This document shows positions 1 through 6,831 of a DNA stretch of 37,653 nucleotides, piece after piece. The notes under the pieces are model-generated. The model had not been told where the DNA came from. It did not search any database and saw only the letters and a program-made list of their open reading frames with translations. Position numbers and translations under genes: made by a program. Each line of letters opens with the position of its first letter. The first letter of the stretch is position 1. The stretch is from positions 1 to 37,653 of IMG/VR virus record IMGVR_UViG_3300006847_000019. One strand, written 5' to 3'. Source of the stretch: a virus.

Positions 1-38
1 TGAACACCCTCAAATTCATAACCGTCAAATTACCCCCG

Positions 39-2273
39 TCATTTTCTAATTCTTATGCCGCGCCAACCCTGATACCCGTGCCGGAGCGAGGCGGGTACGG
101 GACGCTCAAGAGCGGGGACCAAAGTGTGGCCAACAGCCTCATAAAAGCGCATGGACGACATTGCAGAGAACCCATTCTGCGCTGCCCACATTGCATATTC
201 GGCGTAGACGTCATTCCTAGAAATGAATTCGGGTAAGCCAGTCCACTCTATTCTTTCGGCTATGAACGCTCGCAACGGGTCAGCCTCGGCACGGAACCTA
301 TCCGTGGCTTCCTTCACGGTTACCGGCAAGACGAAATGACCGCGCTCAATGACGTTCTTCAGCCGCTCTACCGCCATTCTCAGCAACCCTGGTATCTCGG
401 GTGCCAATCTGTGAATAAGGTGGATGTCGGGATTTGTGAACGTCTTGGGGAAGGGCAGCACCAGCCAGCGTGAGAAGAAAGCGTCTGTGGTGTCCGCCGT
501 GCGAGGCAAGGCATTGAAGGAAGCAATCATGAGGGCACGGCACACAAACGTAAACGGGTCACGGTTTTTATGCTCGACCATCATCCAATCTCCCCCAGTA
601 AGTTGTTTAAAGCGTTCCGTTGACTTGAAGATACGAGGATCGACGTCCCCGGCCAGATTTGCAAGCTTTCCGTGTATCTGGGCAGCAGCGAATCTATTAT
701 CATCGATTGCTTGGGGTGTAACGGCAGACACATTGTTATGTCCGGCAAGCATTGTAGCGAGTTTGAGGAAGGTCGATTTTCCATTTCGTCCAGTGCCGTA
801 AAGCAATATGGCTTTGTGCAAGGGATTAGCGTTGTATAACATGTATCCCAATACTTCGAGAGCAAATTCTGTTGCGTCATAAGCGAATACATCCCTCAGC
901 CAATCTAGGATCAAGGGGCACTCAGCGTCCTCATCCCAAGCAACCGGAATCCTAATGGTGGTAACGATATTGGCGTTGTGTGGCTCAAGTCTCCCTGTGC
1001 GCCAGTCCAATAGACCATTGGGTAGGTTGAGGTAACGGGTGTCCTCTCGCTCATCGGTGATGAACGGTTCCCTATGCTCTACAAAGGTTTTCACCATGGT
1101 CGCGTGGTTAGGTCGAGCACGTTCCTTCAAAAGTTTTTGAACCCTACGGTAAATCTCAGACTCACCGTCCGGTGACCACACACCGTCATAGTGCCGGTAA
1201 ATAGCTTTGCCCGGACCAGGCTCTAGCCTGCCTGTGCGCTCCACTGCCCTTTGCAGCGAAATAGCTTTGATGCCGTGCTTGCCGTCAAAGAATCGGTCAG
1301 GGTCTTTATCTCTTTCCTCTTCCTCGATCAGGCAAGGGTCACCGATCCGTACCCGCTCGATTGCGGTTTTTTCAATGGCACCAACGCATGCCCTACCCCA
1401 CTCAGCCTTTGATTCGTAGCCGGACCTACGGCCGGTTTCGGCAGCCTGCTCTAGGAAGGTTTCCTTGAAGCGCTTGAGAGCTTGGTACCCGCCAAGGTGG
1501 CCATGGGAAATTTCAGCCAGGATTGCCCACACACCGTTTGTCATGGCGTCATGCATTCCGCCCAGTGCAGCATGTTTCCTCAAAAGCCGTTGGTGTTGGG
1601 ACACTACCCGCCTTAGCTCAGGGCACAGCTTCCCCTTACCGTGTTCAGTCAGCCATAACCGGGTATCCAGTTGAGCGCGCTCGTATGGAACGAATTTGCC
1701 CCGTCTGGTTTCCCGTAGGAGACGGTTGCTGACGATGTTTAATTCCTCAAGGGTGGGGATGTGCCAGGCCACGCTTTTACGTGGGCTCAGAAATCGATAC
1801 AGCTTGCCGGAAGGGTGCACGCTAGGCGGTACCACCAGGTAACGATGATGGTGTTGCAGTACATCGACGCCAGCAACAATTTTCCCTGGCCATGTTCGAT
1901 CGTTCGGTGTTTGGTACCAGAGGTGATACCGGTTCTCGCGTCCGCTTGAGCTTGCCCATGTGGTCGGGATGTCACCAAGGTAGTCGGTAAGCCGTTTCTC
2001 TGCCTCAGCCCCATCCACATCGAGTACGACCATGTTGGAAGGAATCACGATCCCGATGTTTCTCGGTTCATCATCCTGTAACCATCCGGCAACCAACTGT
2101 GTATGCTGTTCGAAATTGTGTTCGATACCTCCGGTCACGTTCTTAGGTGGAGGTGACTTCCGCCCAAGGGGCAGGGGAAACGGCATGTATCCAGCAGAAA
2201 GGTAATCCTCAGCGGCTAAGTGCCAAGGCGAGATTTGGTCGTGTTGGCTGCTCGTGCTATTCTGGCCGCCCAC
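39..2273 (-). CDS. Primase-polymerase / SF3 helicase (replicative, D5/P4 type)
   Basis: A 744-residue two-domain replication protein. The N-terminal part looks like an archaeo-eukaryotic primase/prim-pol: a DVDG acidic motif near residue 86, RYHLWYQ near 115, and a third motif around GVDVLQ...VVPPSVHPSG. The C-terminal part is a superfamily 3 helicase as in P4 alpha and poxvirus D5: Walker A GTGRNGKS near 493, Walker B LAGDVD near 540, and motif C LMIASFN near 581. In this family the protein unwinds the template and primes synthesis, so it probably works with the split polymerase upstream. I chose a GTG start because AAAGGA lies 12 nt upstream. The frame opens further, to a TTG at 2336, but that start has no ribosome binding site. 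It is the last complete gene before the window edge. Helicase assignment is very sure, primase domain sure, start less so. Confidence 0.93.
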   Translation of the reverse strand: MGGQNSTSSQHDQISPWHLAAEDYLSAGYMPFPLPLGRKSPPPKNVTGGIEHNFEQHTQLVAGWLQDDEPRNIGIVIPSNMVVLDVDGAEAEKRLTDYLGDIPTTWASSSGRENRYHLWYQTPNDRTWPGKIVAGVDVLQHHHRYLVVPPSVHPSGKLYRFLSPRKSVAWHIPTLEELNIVSNRLLRETRRGKFVPYERAQLDTRLWLTEHGKGKLCPELRRVVSQHQRLLRKHAALGGMHDAMTNGVWAILAEISHGHLGGYQALKRFKETFLEQAAETGRRSGYESKAEWGRACVGAIEKTAIERVRIGDPCLIEEEERDKDPDRFFDGKHGIKAISLQRAVERTGRLEPGPGKAIYRHYDGVWSPDGESEIYRRVQKLLKERARPNHATMVKTFVEHREPFITDEREDTRYLNLPNGLLDWRTGRLEPHNANIVTTIRIPVAWDEDAECPLILDWLRDVFAYDATEFALEVLGYMLYNANPLHKAILLYGTGRNGKSTFLKLATMLAGHNNVSAVTPQAIDDNRFAAAQIHGKLANLAGDVDPRIFKSTERFKQLTGGDWMMVEHKNRDPFTFVCRALMIASFNALPRTADTTDAFFSRWLVLPFPKTFTNPDIHLIHRLAPEIPGLLRMAVERLKNVIERGHFVLPVTVKEATDRFRAEADPLRAFIAERIEWTGLPEFISRNDVYAEYAMWAAQNGFSAMSSMRFYEAVGHTLVPALERPVPASLRHGYQGWRGIRIRK

Positions 2274-2357
2274 GGTGAGAGCACATCCTTTCGAAAAAAC
2301 TGAAGAGCTGTAGAGGAATCCTCCGGACCTAGGCAACCCGGGGGATTTCTTTATGTG

Positions 2358-2618
2358 TCAAGCATTTTTGCCATACTGGTAGCCAGCGAACGGCTTACGC
2401 TTACGTGGCCTACCGACGTTGTTTCCCTTGGGGGGCAAGGGTAGCTCGGCCGGACGATCATTCCACACCCAAGATGATGTCTCGGCGTTGTAACGATAGT
2501 GCCCTTTGAAATAGGTATTAGGACCTCGCTTCAATATCCGGCCATCCCAGTTGCTAGGGCAAGATAATTTAGCTCCGTCCCGTGGTCCGCCAATGGCGAC
2601 ACCCTCAAGTAATGCCAT
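2358..2618 (-). CDS. Small hypothetical phage protein, 86 aa
   Basis: I do not recognise a function. The N-terminus carries a GGPRDG element (near residues 10-15), a pattern I associate with small uncharacterised phage proteins. The middle is aromatic-rich (YFKGHYRYN, SWVWND). The C-terminus is basic, with GRPRKRKP near residue 70, which could contact nucleic acid. The ATG is preferred because GAGG lies 9 nt upstream; a TTG two codons earlier is too close to that site. It is the first gene after a promoter and terminator pair and is followed by the primase-helicase gene, so the two are probably cotranscribed. Confidence 0.75.
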   Translation of the reverse strand: MALLEGVAIGGPRDGAKLSCPSNWDGRILKRGPNTYFKGHYRYNAETSSWVWNDRPAELPLPPKGNNVGRPRKRKPFAGYQYGKNA

Positions 2619-2657
2619 ATGCAAACGCCTCGCTTCCTACCAAACGATGGATCCTTG

Positions 2658-2687
2658 ATCATATCCCCTGCCCAGCCTTGCCGACAA
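2658..2687 (-). promoter_or_regulatory. Sigma70-like promoter upstream of the 86-aa gene and primase-helicase
   Basis: On the minus strand TTGTCG (2687-2682) is followed after 18 nt by TATGAT (2663-2658). The -10 box matches TATAAT at five of six positions and the -35 box at four of six. It lies directly downstream of two stem-loops that could end the preceding transcript and about 40 nt before the 86-aa gene. The position makes functional sense. The boxes are read by eye. Confidence 0.5.
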
Positions 2688-2702
2688 TAGGGTACGAAAG
2701 AA

Positions 2703-2730
2703 GGGGACCTCACCCGCGTGTGAGATCCCC
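2703..2730 (-). terminator. Stem-loop, probable intrinsic terminator
   Basis: Minus strand GGGGATCTCAC and GTGAGGTCCCC pair over 11 positions with a single internal mismatch around a 6-nt loop. The stem is followed by TTCTTTCG, a short U-rich tract. It lies downstream of the 99-aa gene and upstream of a promoter, where a transcription stop would be expected. Confidence 0.6.
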
Positions 2731-2738
2731 TCCCCTAT

Positions 2739-2767
2739 CCCTTGGGTGGCACCCCTGACCCCAAGGG
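2739..2767 (-). terminator. Second stem-loop of the terminator pair
   Basis: CCCTTGGG and CCCAAGGG form a perfect 8-bp stem with a 13-nt loop, starting 9 nt after the stop of the 99-aa gene. There is no U-tract. It is either part of a tandem terminator with the next stem-loop or a 3' end stabiliser. Confidence 0.45.
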
Positions 2768-2776
2768 AAGGTCACA

Positions 2777-3076
2777 TCAGTACTCGACAAGCACCTTGAC
2801 CGACTTCGCACCATGCGGGACGTACAGCTGACCAACGCAACCTGTGCCACTTGGCGGAGAGTATTTCTCATAACCAGACGTTGTGGCCACGTGGTCAAGC
2901 TCAAGTCTGAGCTTGTCAACTGTGACGCCATTCGTAGCGCTCGCCTCGATCAGAGGTCCGTCCTGCTCACCCTTGATAGTTTTCGGAGCCTTGGCAGCCT
3001 TCTTAGGCGCCTTGGTCTCATCCGTCTTGGCCTTGGTGGAGCGCTTCTTCGTCGGGCGTGTCTCTGTGGTCGGCAT
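2777..3076 (-). CDS. Hypothetical basic-tailed protein, 99 aa
   Basis: Function not recognised. Residues 1-37 are low-complexity and very rich in Lys, Thr, Ala and Pro, with repeated KAP/KKA elements like a histone H1 tail. The C-terminal 60 residues look folded (TVDKLRLELDHV near the middle, then GQLYVPHGAK). The phrase YVPHG also occurs near the C-terminus of the putative head protein at 30785-31303, but I see no wider similarity. The ATG was chosen because AGAGG lies 9 nt upstream. The gene stands alone between an upstream CRP/GlxR-like operator and a downstream terminator pair, so it may be its own transcription unit. DNA binding through the tail is only a guess. Confidence 0.75.
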   Translation of the reverse strand: MPTTETRPTKKRSTKAKTDETKAPKKAAKAPKTIKGEQDGPLIEASATNGVTVDKLRLELDHVATTSGYEKYSPPSGTGCVGQLYVPHGAKSVKVLVEY

Positions 3077-3149
3077 TTCCTTCAACCTCTATCCCTTGCT
3101 AGGAAGTCATTCAATTCAAGGGATGAGCCTTCAGGAGCAGCTTATTTTC

Positions 3150-3177
3150 TGTCAAGGTGTGTGTGACCTAGGTCACA
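3150..3177 (-). promoter_or_regulatory. CRP/GlxR-type operator with adjacent -35 box
   Basis: TGTGACCTAGGTCACA (3162-3177) is a perfect 16-bp palindrome that fits the GlxR consensus TGTGANNTANNTCACA. On the minus strand it is followed after 6 nt by a consensus -35 hexamer, TTGACA (3155-3150). I find no convincing TANNNT -10 box at 16-19 nt. The site overlaps the last codons of the 79-aa gene and lies upstream of the 99-aa gene. The early-operon control region has the same arrangement. Confidence 0.6.
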
Positions 3178-3407
3178 TTATCGATGTTGATGCATTTACA
3201 GGAAGGGCACTCCGCATGCTTGGGAGATTTAATTAGGTCTGCTGCGCTCAATACGACTATCTCACCAGTGTTCAGCTTGACAGCGACGAAGTGCTTACCC
3301 TCATACTGAAATGATTCCATACCAAGCTGAACGATCCCGCGTTGGGGCGTGATGTAGCTCGGGAGCTTGACAACCTCATTGTGAGTAAACGTTTGTCCTA
3401 CTGGCAT
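3168..3407 (-). CDS. Hypothetical protein with C-terminal cysteine cluster, 79 aa
   Basis: No family recognised. The sequence alternates charged and hydrophobic residues as in a small beta-rich fold (GIVQLGMESF, FVAVKLNTGEIVVL). It ends in CPSCKC, which could bind a metal. The ATG follows the stop codon of the 56-aa gene by 1 nt and is preceded by GGTGG, so translation is probably coupled. The frame stays open upstream but only over the preceding gene. The stop codon lies inside the CRP/GlxR-like palindrome. Confidence 0.75.
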   Translation of the reverse strand: MPVGQTFTHNEVVKLPSYITPQRGIVQLGMESFQYEGKHFVAVKLNTGEIVVLSAADLIKSPKHAECPSCKCINIDNVT

Positions 3408-3408
3408 G

Positions 3409-3579
3409 TTATCCACCAATCTCGTTGATGAGCCTGAGAACTTCTCTGCCAACCTGCACAGGGTTGCCTAGCTCAATGACAAGCCCTGCATATATGGGAG
3501 TGTCCGTTGCTTCCGTTGGGGCTTCAGTTGCTTTTCTAGTAATGGCCGCTTTTCGTTTAGCTGTATTAGCTTTTCCCAT
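3409..3579 (-). CDS. Hypothetical 56-aa protein overlapping the resolvase gene
   Basis: A short protein with a basic, Ala/Thr-rich N-terminus (KRKAAITRKATEAPTEAT) and a possible amphipathic C-terminal helix (VGREVLRLINEIGG). It begins inside the 3' end of the RuvC-like gene in another frame and overlaps it by about 110 nt. The start is supported by GGACGA upstream and by close spacing to the next gene. Function unknown. The long overlap makes it less certain than its neighbours. Confidence 0.5.
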   Translation of the reverse strand: MGKANTAKRKAAITRKATEAPTEATDTPIYAGLVIELGNPVQVGREVLRLINEIGG

Positions 3580-4100
3580 GTGACTTCGTCCGCCCTCTGT
3601 TTCAGTCGCTTCAGGTAGGTAACACCATGCTGTACCGCTGCATAGGCATCTTTGCCCCGTACCGGCCATAGTTTCATTCGTTTGAGCCTAGGCTTGGTGA
3701 CACCCGTTCGAAGAGCACGATTTTGATAGGCCAACGGTAGTTGAAACCCTACCGCTAATTGATATTCCAGAATTGCGTTCAGTCGAGTCGGTATCAGCAA
3801 ATCCTTACCGCCGATAAGCTGTGTCAGGTCGAAGTCCTCAGTGACTATCTCGTATCTTGCTGTGAACAGCTTCCCGTTCCTGTAGCGGCTTTTACGGATC
3901 ATATCCAGTGCTGCCCTCACCTTGTCATGCTCTGTGCCCTCAAACTCGCCACAGCGCCATCCTAGAAGGTTGCTCAGCACCTTCTCTCGTGGGTGACTGA
4001 ACGCACGGATGTGCACAACAAAGTGAGCCCATCCCATGACTCCACCAGGATCAAAAGCGATTACATGCAACTCATTCTTTCGGCTCGTCACCCTTGCCAT
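3468..4100 (-). CDS. RuvC-like Holliday junction resolvase
   Basis: About 210 residues with an RNase H-fold nuclease pattern. FDPGGVMGW near residue 17 gives the first catalytic Asp. An acidic residue in IVTED (about 88) ends a beta strand. GKDAYAAVQHG near 151-158 gives the C-terminal Asp and His, as in RuvC-type phage resolvases. Such enzymes cut branched DNA before packaging or during recombination. The start is uncertain: an ATG at 4100 has AAAGG 9 nt upstream, while a TTG just before HVIAFDPGG would give the short N-terminus typical of the family. Its 5' end overlaps the 91-aa gene and its 3' end overlaps the 56-aa gene. It belongs to the replication cluster. Confidence 0.85.
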   Translation of the reverse strand: MARVTSRKNELHVIAFDPGGVMGWAHFVVHIRAFSHPREKVLSNLLGWRCGEFEGTEHDKVRAALDMIRKSRYRNGKLFTARYEIVTEDFDLTQLIGGKDLLIPTRLNAILEYQLAVGFQLPLAYQNRALRTGVTKPRLKRMKLWPVRGKDAYAAVQHGVTYLKRLKQRADEVTWEKLIQLNEKRPLLEKQLKPQRKQRTLPYMQGLSLS

Positions 4101-4347
4101 CCTTGATTGCCTTTGAAATGAGGGCAGCGAGGTCGGGTGACATAACCACAAGCTTGTTCAGTGCTTCGCCTAGGACGTAGAACGTTGTCCCGCACTCACA
4201 ATGGTGTATGATCAGTCCTGCAATGGTGGTGTGAAGCCCTGAACACTCGTGGGTCTGAGTCACCGGGTGTAGCAGGGAGACGTTGGGATCCTTAAACACA
4301 ATTCCCATATCACTAGTGACGATTACCGCGATTCGCTTACAGGTCAT
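4072..4347 (-). CDS. Hypothetical 91-aa protein with HHCECG motif
   Basis: Not assignable to a family. It contains HTTIAGLIIHHCECGTTFY around residues 38-57, whose His and Cys residues could bind a metal ion, followed by a helical C-terminus with an acidic end. GGAG stands 9 nt before the ATG. The gene follows the C-terminal polymerase piece by about 35 nt, and the resolvase gene starts inside its 3' end. It is probably part of the same polycistron. Possible zinc binding is inferred from residue pattern only. Confidence 0.75.
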   Translation of the reverse strand: MTCKRIAVIVTSDMGIVFKDPNVSLLHPVTQTHECSGLHTTIAGLIIHHCECGTTFYVLGEALNKLVVMSPDLAALISKAIKDGKGDEPKE

Positions 4348-4382
4348 GCTAATGCTCCATATCCTTTACTGTGCGTTGTCTT

Positions 4383-5231
4383 TCATGCTGCCCTCATGTA
4401 TCCATGTCCCCAAGAGTCGCCGTACACTTTGCCGCTAGCCGTAATCGGCACGCCTCGGAATTGGGTGCTCATAACCTCGCCGTACCGTCTGGCAACGCGC
4501 TTGGCTTTCCACCTTGGAGCCTGGCCTAGCAATTCATCGTGGATGGGAAGTAGAACGGTTGACGCTAGCTCAGGATCGGCCATGACAGCGATCAGCCCAT
4601 CACACATGATATCCCTTGCTGTGGACTGTATTTCGTAGTTCACGACCCTGTAAGCCTTCATCAATTCGACCGGCAACCTACGGCCGTAATCCGTTGTGAT
4701 GTAACCGACTTTCCACTCCATCAGGTTGTTAATGCGGTGCCGCACCTTGGCTATTGCCAACCTGCCTGACGGAGTGTCTTGCCGGTATTCGAACATCTCT
4801 GAACGTAGTGAGCGGTAAAGCCTGTATTCGTTTGGGGTCAGTGCACCGCGAATCAGCTTGTCTTGCTGCTGGCGCTTGTACCTTGTGAGCGCGGGGAATT
4901 CTTCGCGGTATTGCACGATGATTTCTTGAGCCACTTCAAAGGGAATACCCGCCTGCTGTGAGAGCGTGAATGCCCCGCCTCCATAGAGCCAACCGAAGTT
5001 GACATTTTTGGTATAGCGGTACTGGTCTGGCGTGTAATCCTCTCCGAAGAGTTTTACGGCTGCAATCTTGTGAAGAGACTCCCCGCGCTCAGCCGCTTCT
5101 ATAAGTGCTTGCTCCCTTGCCAAAGCGGCTGCCACACGCAATTCAATTTGGTCATAGTCACACGAGATGATGGCGTGACCAACCTCTGCGACGATGGCTC
5201 GCCTGACTGCCGCACTGGAAAGGAGTTTCAT
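4383..5231 (-). CDS. polA: Family A DNA polymerase, C-terminal piece (palm/fingers)
   Basis: 282 residues carrying the catalytic half of a PolI/T7-type polymerase. Motif A is SCDYDQIELR with the metal-binding Asp near residue 25. Motif B (O-helix) is YRYTKNVNFGWLYG near 71-84. Motif C is HDE at 231-233. It lacks the exonuclease, thumb and TGR elements, which are on a separate gene ending at 6831. The first residues, SSAAVRRAIVAE, match the stretch that directly follows the QQLP segment in intact polymerases, so the split falls just before motif A. The ATG overlaps the stop of the 60-aa gene by 4 nt (ATGA), which implies coupled translation. All catalytic motifs are present, so it is probably active together with the N-terminal piece rather than a relic. 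Confidence 0.95.
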   Translation of the reverse strand: MKLLSSAAVRRAIVAEVGHAIISCDYDQIELRVAAALAREQALIEAAERGESLHKIAAVKLFGEDYTPDQYRYTKNVNFGWLYGGGAFTLSQQAGIPFEVAQEIIVQYREEFPALTRYKRQQQDKLIRGALTPNEYRLYRSLRSEMFEYRQDTPSGRLAIAKVRHRINNLMEWKVGYITTDYGRRLPVELMKAYRVVNYEIQSTARDIMCDGLIAVMADPELASTVLLPIHDELLGQAPRWKAKRVARRYGEVMSTQFRGVPITASGKVYGDSWGHGYMRAA

Positions 5232-5410
5232 GATTGCTCACAGCATTGGCATATGTGCTCTCTAGGGTGCTCTTTATAGTCCGAGCAAAGGTGTATGAAC
5301 CCGGTAGTGTCAAACCACAGATGGTTACAGTAGATCAGCAGTGAAGGGTCAGAGGTGACTCTAACGTCACGCCAGTCAACGCCTGCACATAGCTCTAGTT
5401 TCAGCTTCAC
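5228..5410 (-). CDS. Cysteine/histidine-rich 60-aa protein inside the polymerase insertion
   Basis: A small protein with possible zinc ligands: C8, CNH near 28-30, HLC near 40 and HICQCC near the end. No family recognised. It starts at a GTG sharing 4 nt with the stop of the 38-aa gene (GTGA) and ends sharing 4 nt with the start of the polymerase C-terminal piece. The overlaps on both sides make it a real, translated link in the chain. A small metal-binding adaptor is possible but unproven. Confidence 0.75.
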   Translation of the reverse strand: MKLKLELCAGVDWRDVRVTSDPSLLIYCNHLWFDTTGFIHLCSDYKEHPREHICQCCEQS

Positions 5411-5523
5411 TTGTCATACCAACCTTTGTGATCTAGCTCTGGATTCCCGTATCGCATAACGGGGCAGCATCTTTCGCCGCAATCAATGCAGCGAAACAGC
5501 CATCGCCAGATATGCAATCTCAT
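5407..5523 (-). CDS. 38-aa Cys-rich microprotein inside the polymerase insertion
   Basis: The sequence starts MRLHIWRWLF, continues with CIDCGERCC (residues 12-20) and ends GWYDK. The four cysteines form a knuckle-like CxxC...CC pattern. A strong purine-rich site (GGGGGGAAA) lies just upstream of the ATG, and the stop overlaps the GTG of the next gene. Function unknown. The cysteines and the overlap are the evidence that it is a gene. Confidence 0.6.
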   Translation of the reverse strand: MRLHIWRWLFRCIDCGERCCPVMRYGNPELDHKGWYDK

Positions 5524-5536
5524 TTCATTTCCCCCC

Positions 5537-5914
5537 TCAGTTCATGCAAGCGCGGTTGTAGGAATGGAAGAGTGCGATTTGTATTCTGGTGTTTGGGTCC
5601 AGTTGCTGGAAGAAATTCATTCGAGACATCCTGCCCATTGCCAGCATGAGCACTTCAAGATGACGCATTTCATCTACGCGATTCTGGTAACGGCGAAACC
5701 TCTCATAGTAGGAAGTAGGTCGACTCTTGGCGAAGTACCCTGTGTCGGATATCCGTGCGACACGCTCACTGAGGATCCCGTCCAGTGTGAAGCTCGCATC
5801 CTGCAATCCGCCTAGCTTCTCTCTAGCTTCATCACTGTACTTGGGGTCAGTCAATGACCAACTGAACTTACTGAGATCAATTGGCTCACCATCCTCTGGA
5901 ATGAATTCAATCAT
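5537..5914 (-). CDS. Hypothetical 125-aa protein inside the polymerase insertion
   Basis: Function not recognised. The N-terminus is acidic (EFIPEDGEPIDL). The middle, from about residue 35, holds charged helical stretches (EAREKLGGL, YYERFRRYQNRVDEMRHLEVLMLAMGRM in segments), so it is probably all-alpha. GGAGG lies 1 nt before the ATG, and a weaker upstream stretch may also serve. Its ATG overlaps the stop of the 48-aa gene. It is the largest gene of the insertion after the SLOG protein. I see no nuclease (HNH, GIY-YIG, LAGLIDADG) motif, which argues against a homing endonuclease. Confidence 0.8.
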   Translation of the reverse strand: MIEFIPEDGEPIDLSKFSWSLTDPKYSDEAREKLGGLQDASFTLDGILSERVARISDTGYFAKSRPTSYYERFRRYQNRVDEMRHLEVLMLAMGRMSRMNFFQQLDPNTRIQIALFHSYNRACMN

Positions 5915-6053
5915 TCCTCCAAACCTCCATCTTTAGCTTCCAACCGTTGCGCCAGAGGAAGTATTCATGTGTTCGTGTTTTCAAACGCAAACACCATCCA
6001 ACTACTAGTGCAGGATCACGGCACAGTTTGATGTCAATCATCTTCGTCATCAT
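5907..6053 (-). CDS. 48-aa Trp-rich microprotein inside the polymerase insertion
   Basis: The sequence includes MIDIKLCRDPALVVGW near the start and EYFLWRNGWKLKMEVWRND at the end. Four tryptophans and several basic residues suggest a compact beta-type miniprotein. It overlaps the preceding 55-aa gene by 20 nt and the following 125-aa gene by 8 nt. Two adjacent ATGs (6053 and 6050) could start it; the sequence does not decide between them. No function recognised. Confidence 0.6.
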   Translation of the reverse strand: MMTKMIDIKLCRDPALVVGWCLRLKTRTHEYFLWRNGWKLKMEVWRND

Positions 6054-6201
6054 CTTTCACCTTCGTTACTTTCCCGTCGTCGCTCACTTCATACTTGCCT
6101 TCCCTCAGCAAGCGCAAAGCATGGACGTAAGCGATTTCTAGGTGTGCCATGAGGATTCGCGCCAATCGCTTCTCTTTACTAGCTAGAACCATTTCAGTCA
6201 T
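6034..6201 (-). CDS. 55-aa helical microprotein with acidic tail
   Basis: Residues 5-35 form a likely helix (SKEKRLARIL, HLEIAYVHALRLLREG). A short strand and a strongly acidic end (KDDDEDD) follow. The ATG overlaps the stop codon of the SLOG gene by 8 nt; a second ATG three codons later is an alternative start. The 3' end overlaps the 48-aa gene. Function unknown. It is supported mainly by the uninterrupted frame and the coupled arrangement. Confidence 0.55.
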   Translation of the reverse strand: MTEMVLASKEKRLARILMAHLEIAYVHALRLLREGKYEVSDDGKVTKVKDDDEDD

Positions 6202-6682
6202 TCCAATTTAGGCTTGTGATGCCTAGGCTTTGACGATGTTCGGCCATCGGGTAGAACTGTGCTTGTCCCAATGGATTGACAAGCCAGAAAGGTATTCCTT
6301 CCTTCTTCGCGTATCGAACGGTTGCCCACGTGCCGGAACGCATTTGTGCTTGATTTGATGTGAAACCCTGAACTGTTGCAATAAGGATAGTGCTTTCACT
6401 GACGATGATTGTGTTACGTTCCAATGCTGGCAAGGGGACCATGACTAGATCACTTTTAGTCTTGGCAAGCCAACGCTCACTAACGTTTGAGGCGGGGTAA
6501 GCGTATGTAAGGAATCCAAGGGCTTTGGCTATCTTGAAGGCTTCCTCATCGCTTCCCGTACAATCGCCATGGCGTAGTGTGTTGGCACTATTTATTGTCC
6601 AATGGATCATGAACAATGCCTGCACCTTGGCGCGTGCGCTAGCCGACATTCCGTGTCTTGACCCTGTGAAACCTATTTCCAT
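6194..6682 (-). CDS. SLOG-family (DprA/LOG-like) Rossmann protein
   Basis: 162 residues with the look of an SLOG-superfamily nucleotide-binding fold: GFTGSRHGM at residues 3-11, HGDCTGSDEEAFKIAKALG in the middle, a strand ending IVSESTILIAT, and the typical RSGTWATVRYAKKEGIPFWLV near 125-150. SLOG proteins bind or process nucleotides or nucleotide-derived ligands and include DprA and LOG. The exact ligand cannot be read here. The start at MEIGFTGS follows AAAGG with 6-nt spacing and overlaps the stop of the 49-aa gene (TGATG). The frame extends upstream, but only over neighbouring genes. It sits between the two polymerase pieces, so a replication or anti-defence role is conceivable. Confidence 0.85.
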   Translation of the reverse strand: MEIGFTGSRHGMSASARAKVQALFMIHWTINSANTLRHGDCTGSDEEAFKIAKALGFLTYAYPASNVSERWLAKTKSDLVMVPLPALERNTIIVSESTILIATVQGFTSNQAQMRSGTWATVRYAKKEGIPFWLVNPLGQAQFYPMAEHRQSLGITSLNWND

Positions 6683-6831
6683 CACTGGCCTTTCTTCGAT
6701 AGTGCGATTTTCAGTACCATGATGCTCATCTTGATCCCCGTCAGAACGCCTAACTGTCCTCTCGGGTTCTTCCAATGCTCGGCTTTGATTGTCATGAACA
6801 GGGATTCGAGCAGTCTTATAGCTTCCTCCAT
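6682..6831 (-). CDS. 49-aa microprotein directly after the polymerase N-terminal piece
   Basis: A basic, mostly helical protein (EEAIRLLESLFMTIKAEHW, then KNPRGQLGVLTG, IKMSIMVLKIALSKK). Its ATG overlaps the stop of the N-terminal polymerase gene (TGATG), with AAGGA 9 nt upstream. Its stop overlaps the ATG of the SLOG gene in the same way. The position and coupling suggest it could help hold the two polymerase halves, but nothing in the sequence proves that. Confidence 0.65.
   Translation of the reverse strand: MEEAIRLLESLFMTIKAEHWKNPRGQLGVLTGIKMSIMVLKIALSKKGQ

Noticed and set aside
1-19. Possible start of a further minus-strand gene (ATG at 19)
   Set aside because: Only six codons are visible and the upstream ribosome site is weak, so it cannot be supported from this window.
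2311-2348. Stem formed by AATCCCCC and GGAGGATT before the primase-helicase gene
   Set aside because: A mismatched 8-bp stem without a U-tract; not distinguishable from chance.
5231-6831. Group I intron or intein as cause of the polymerase split
   Set aside because: The interval is filled by overlapping coding frames, no homing-endonuclease motif is seen, and the ends lack the residues a split intein needs. RNA data would still be needed to exclude splicing.
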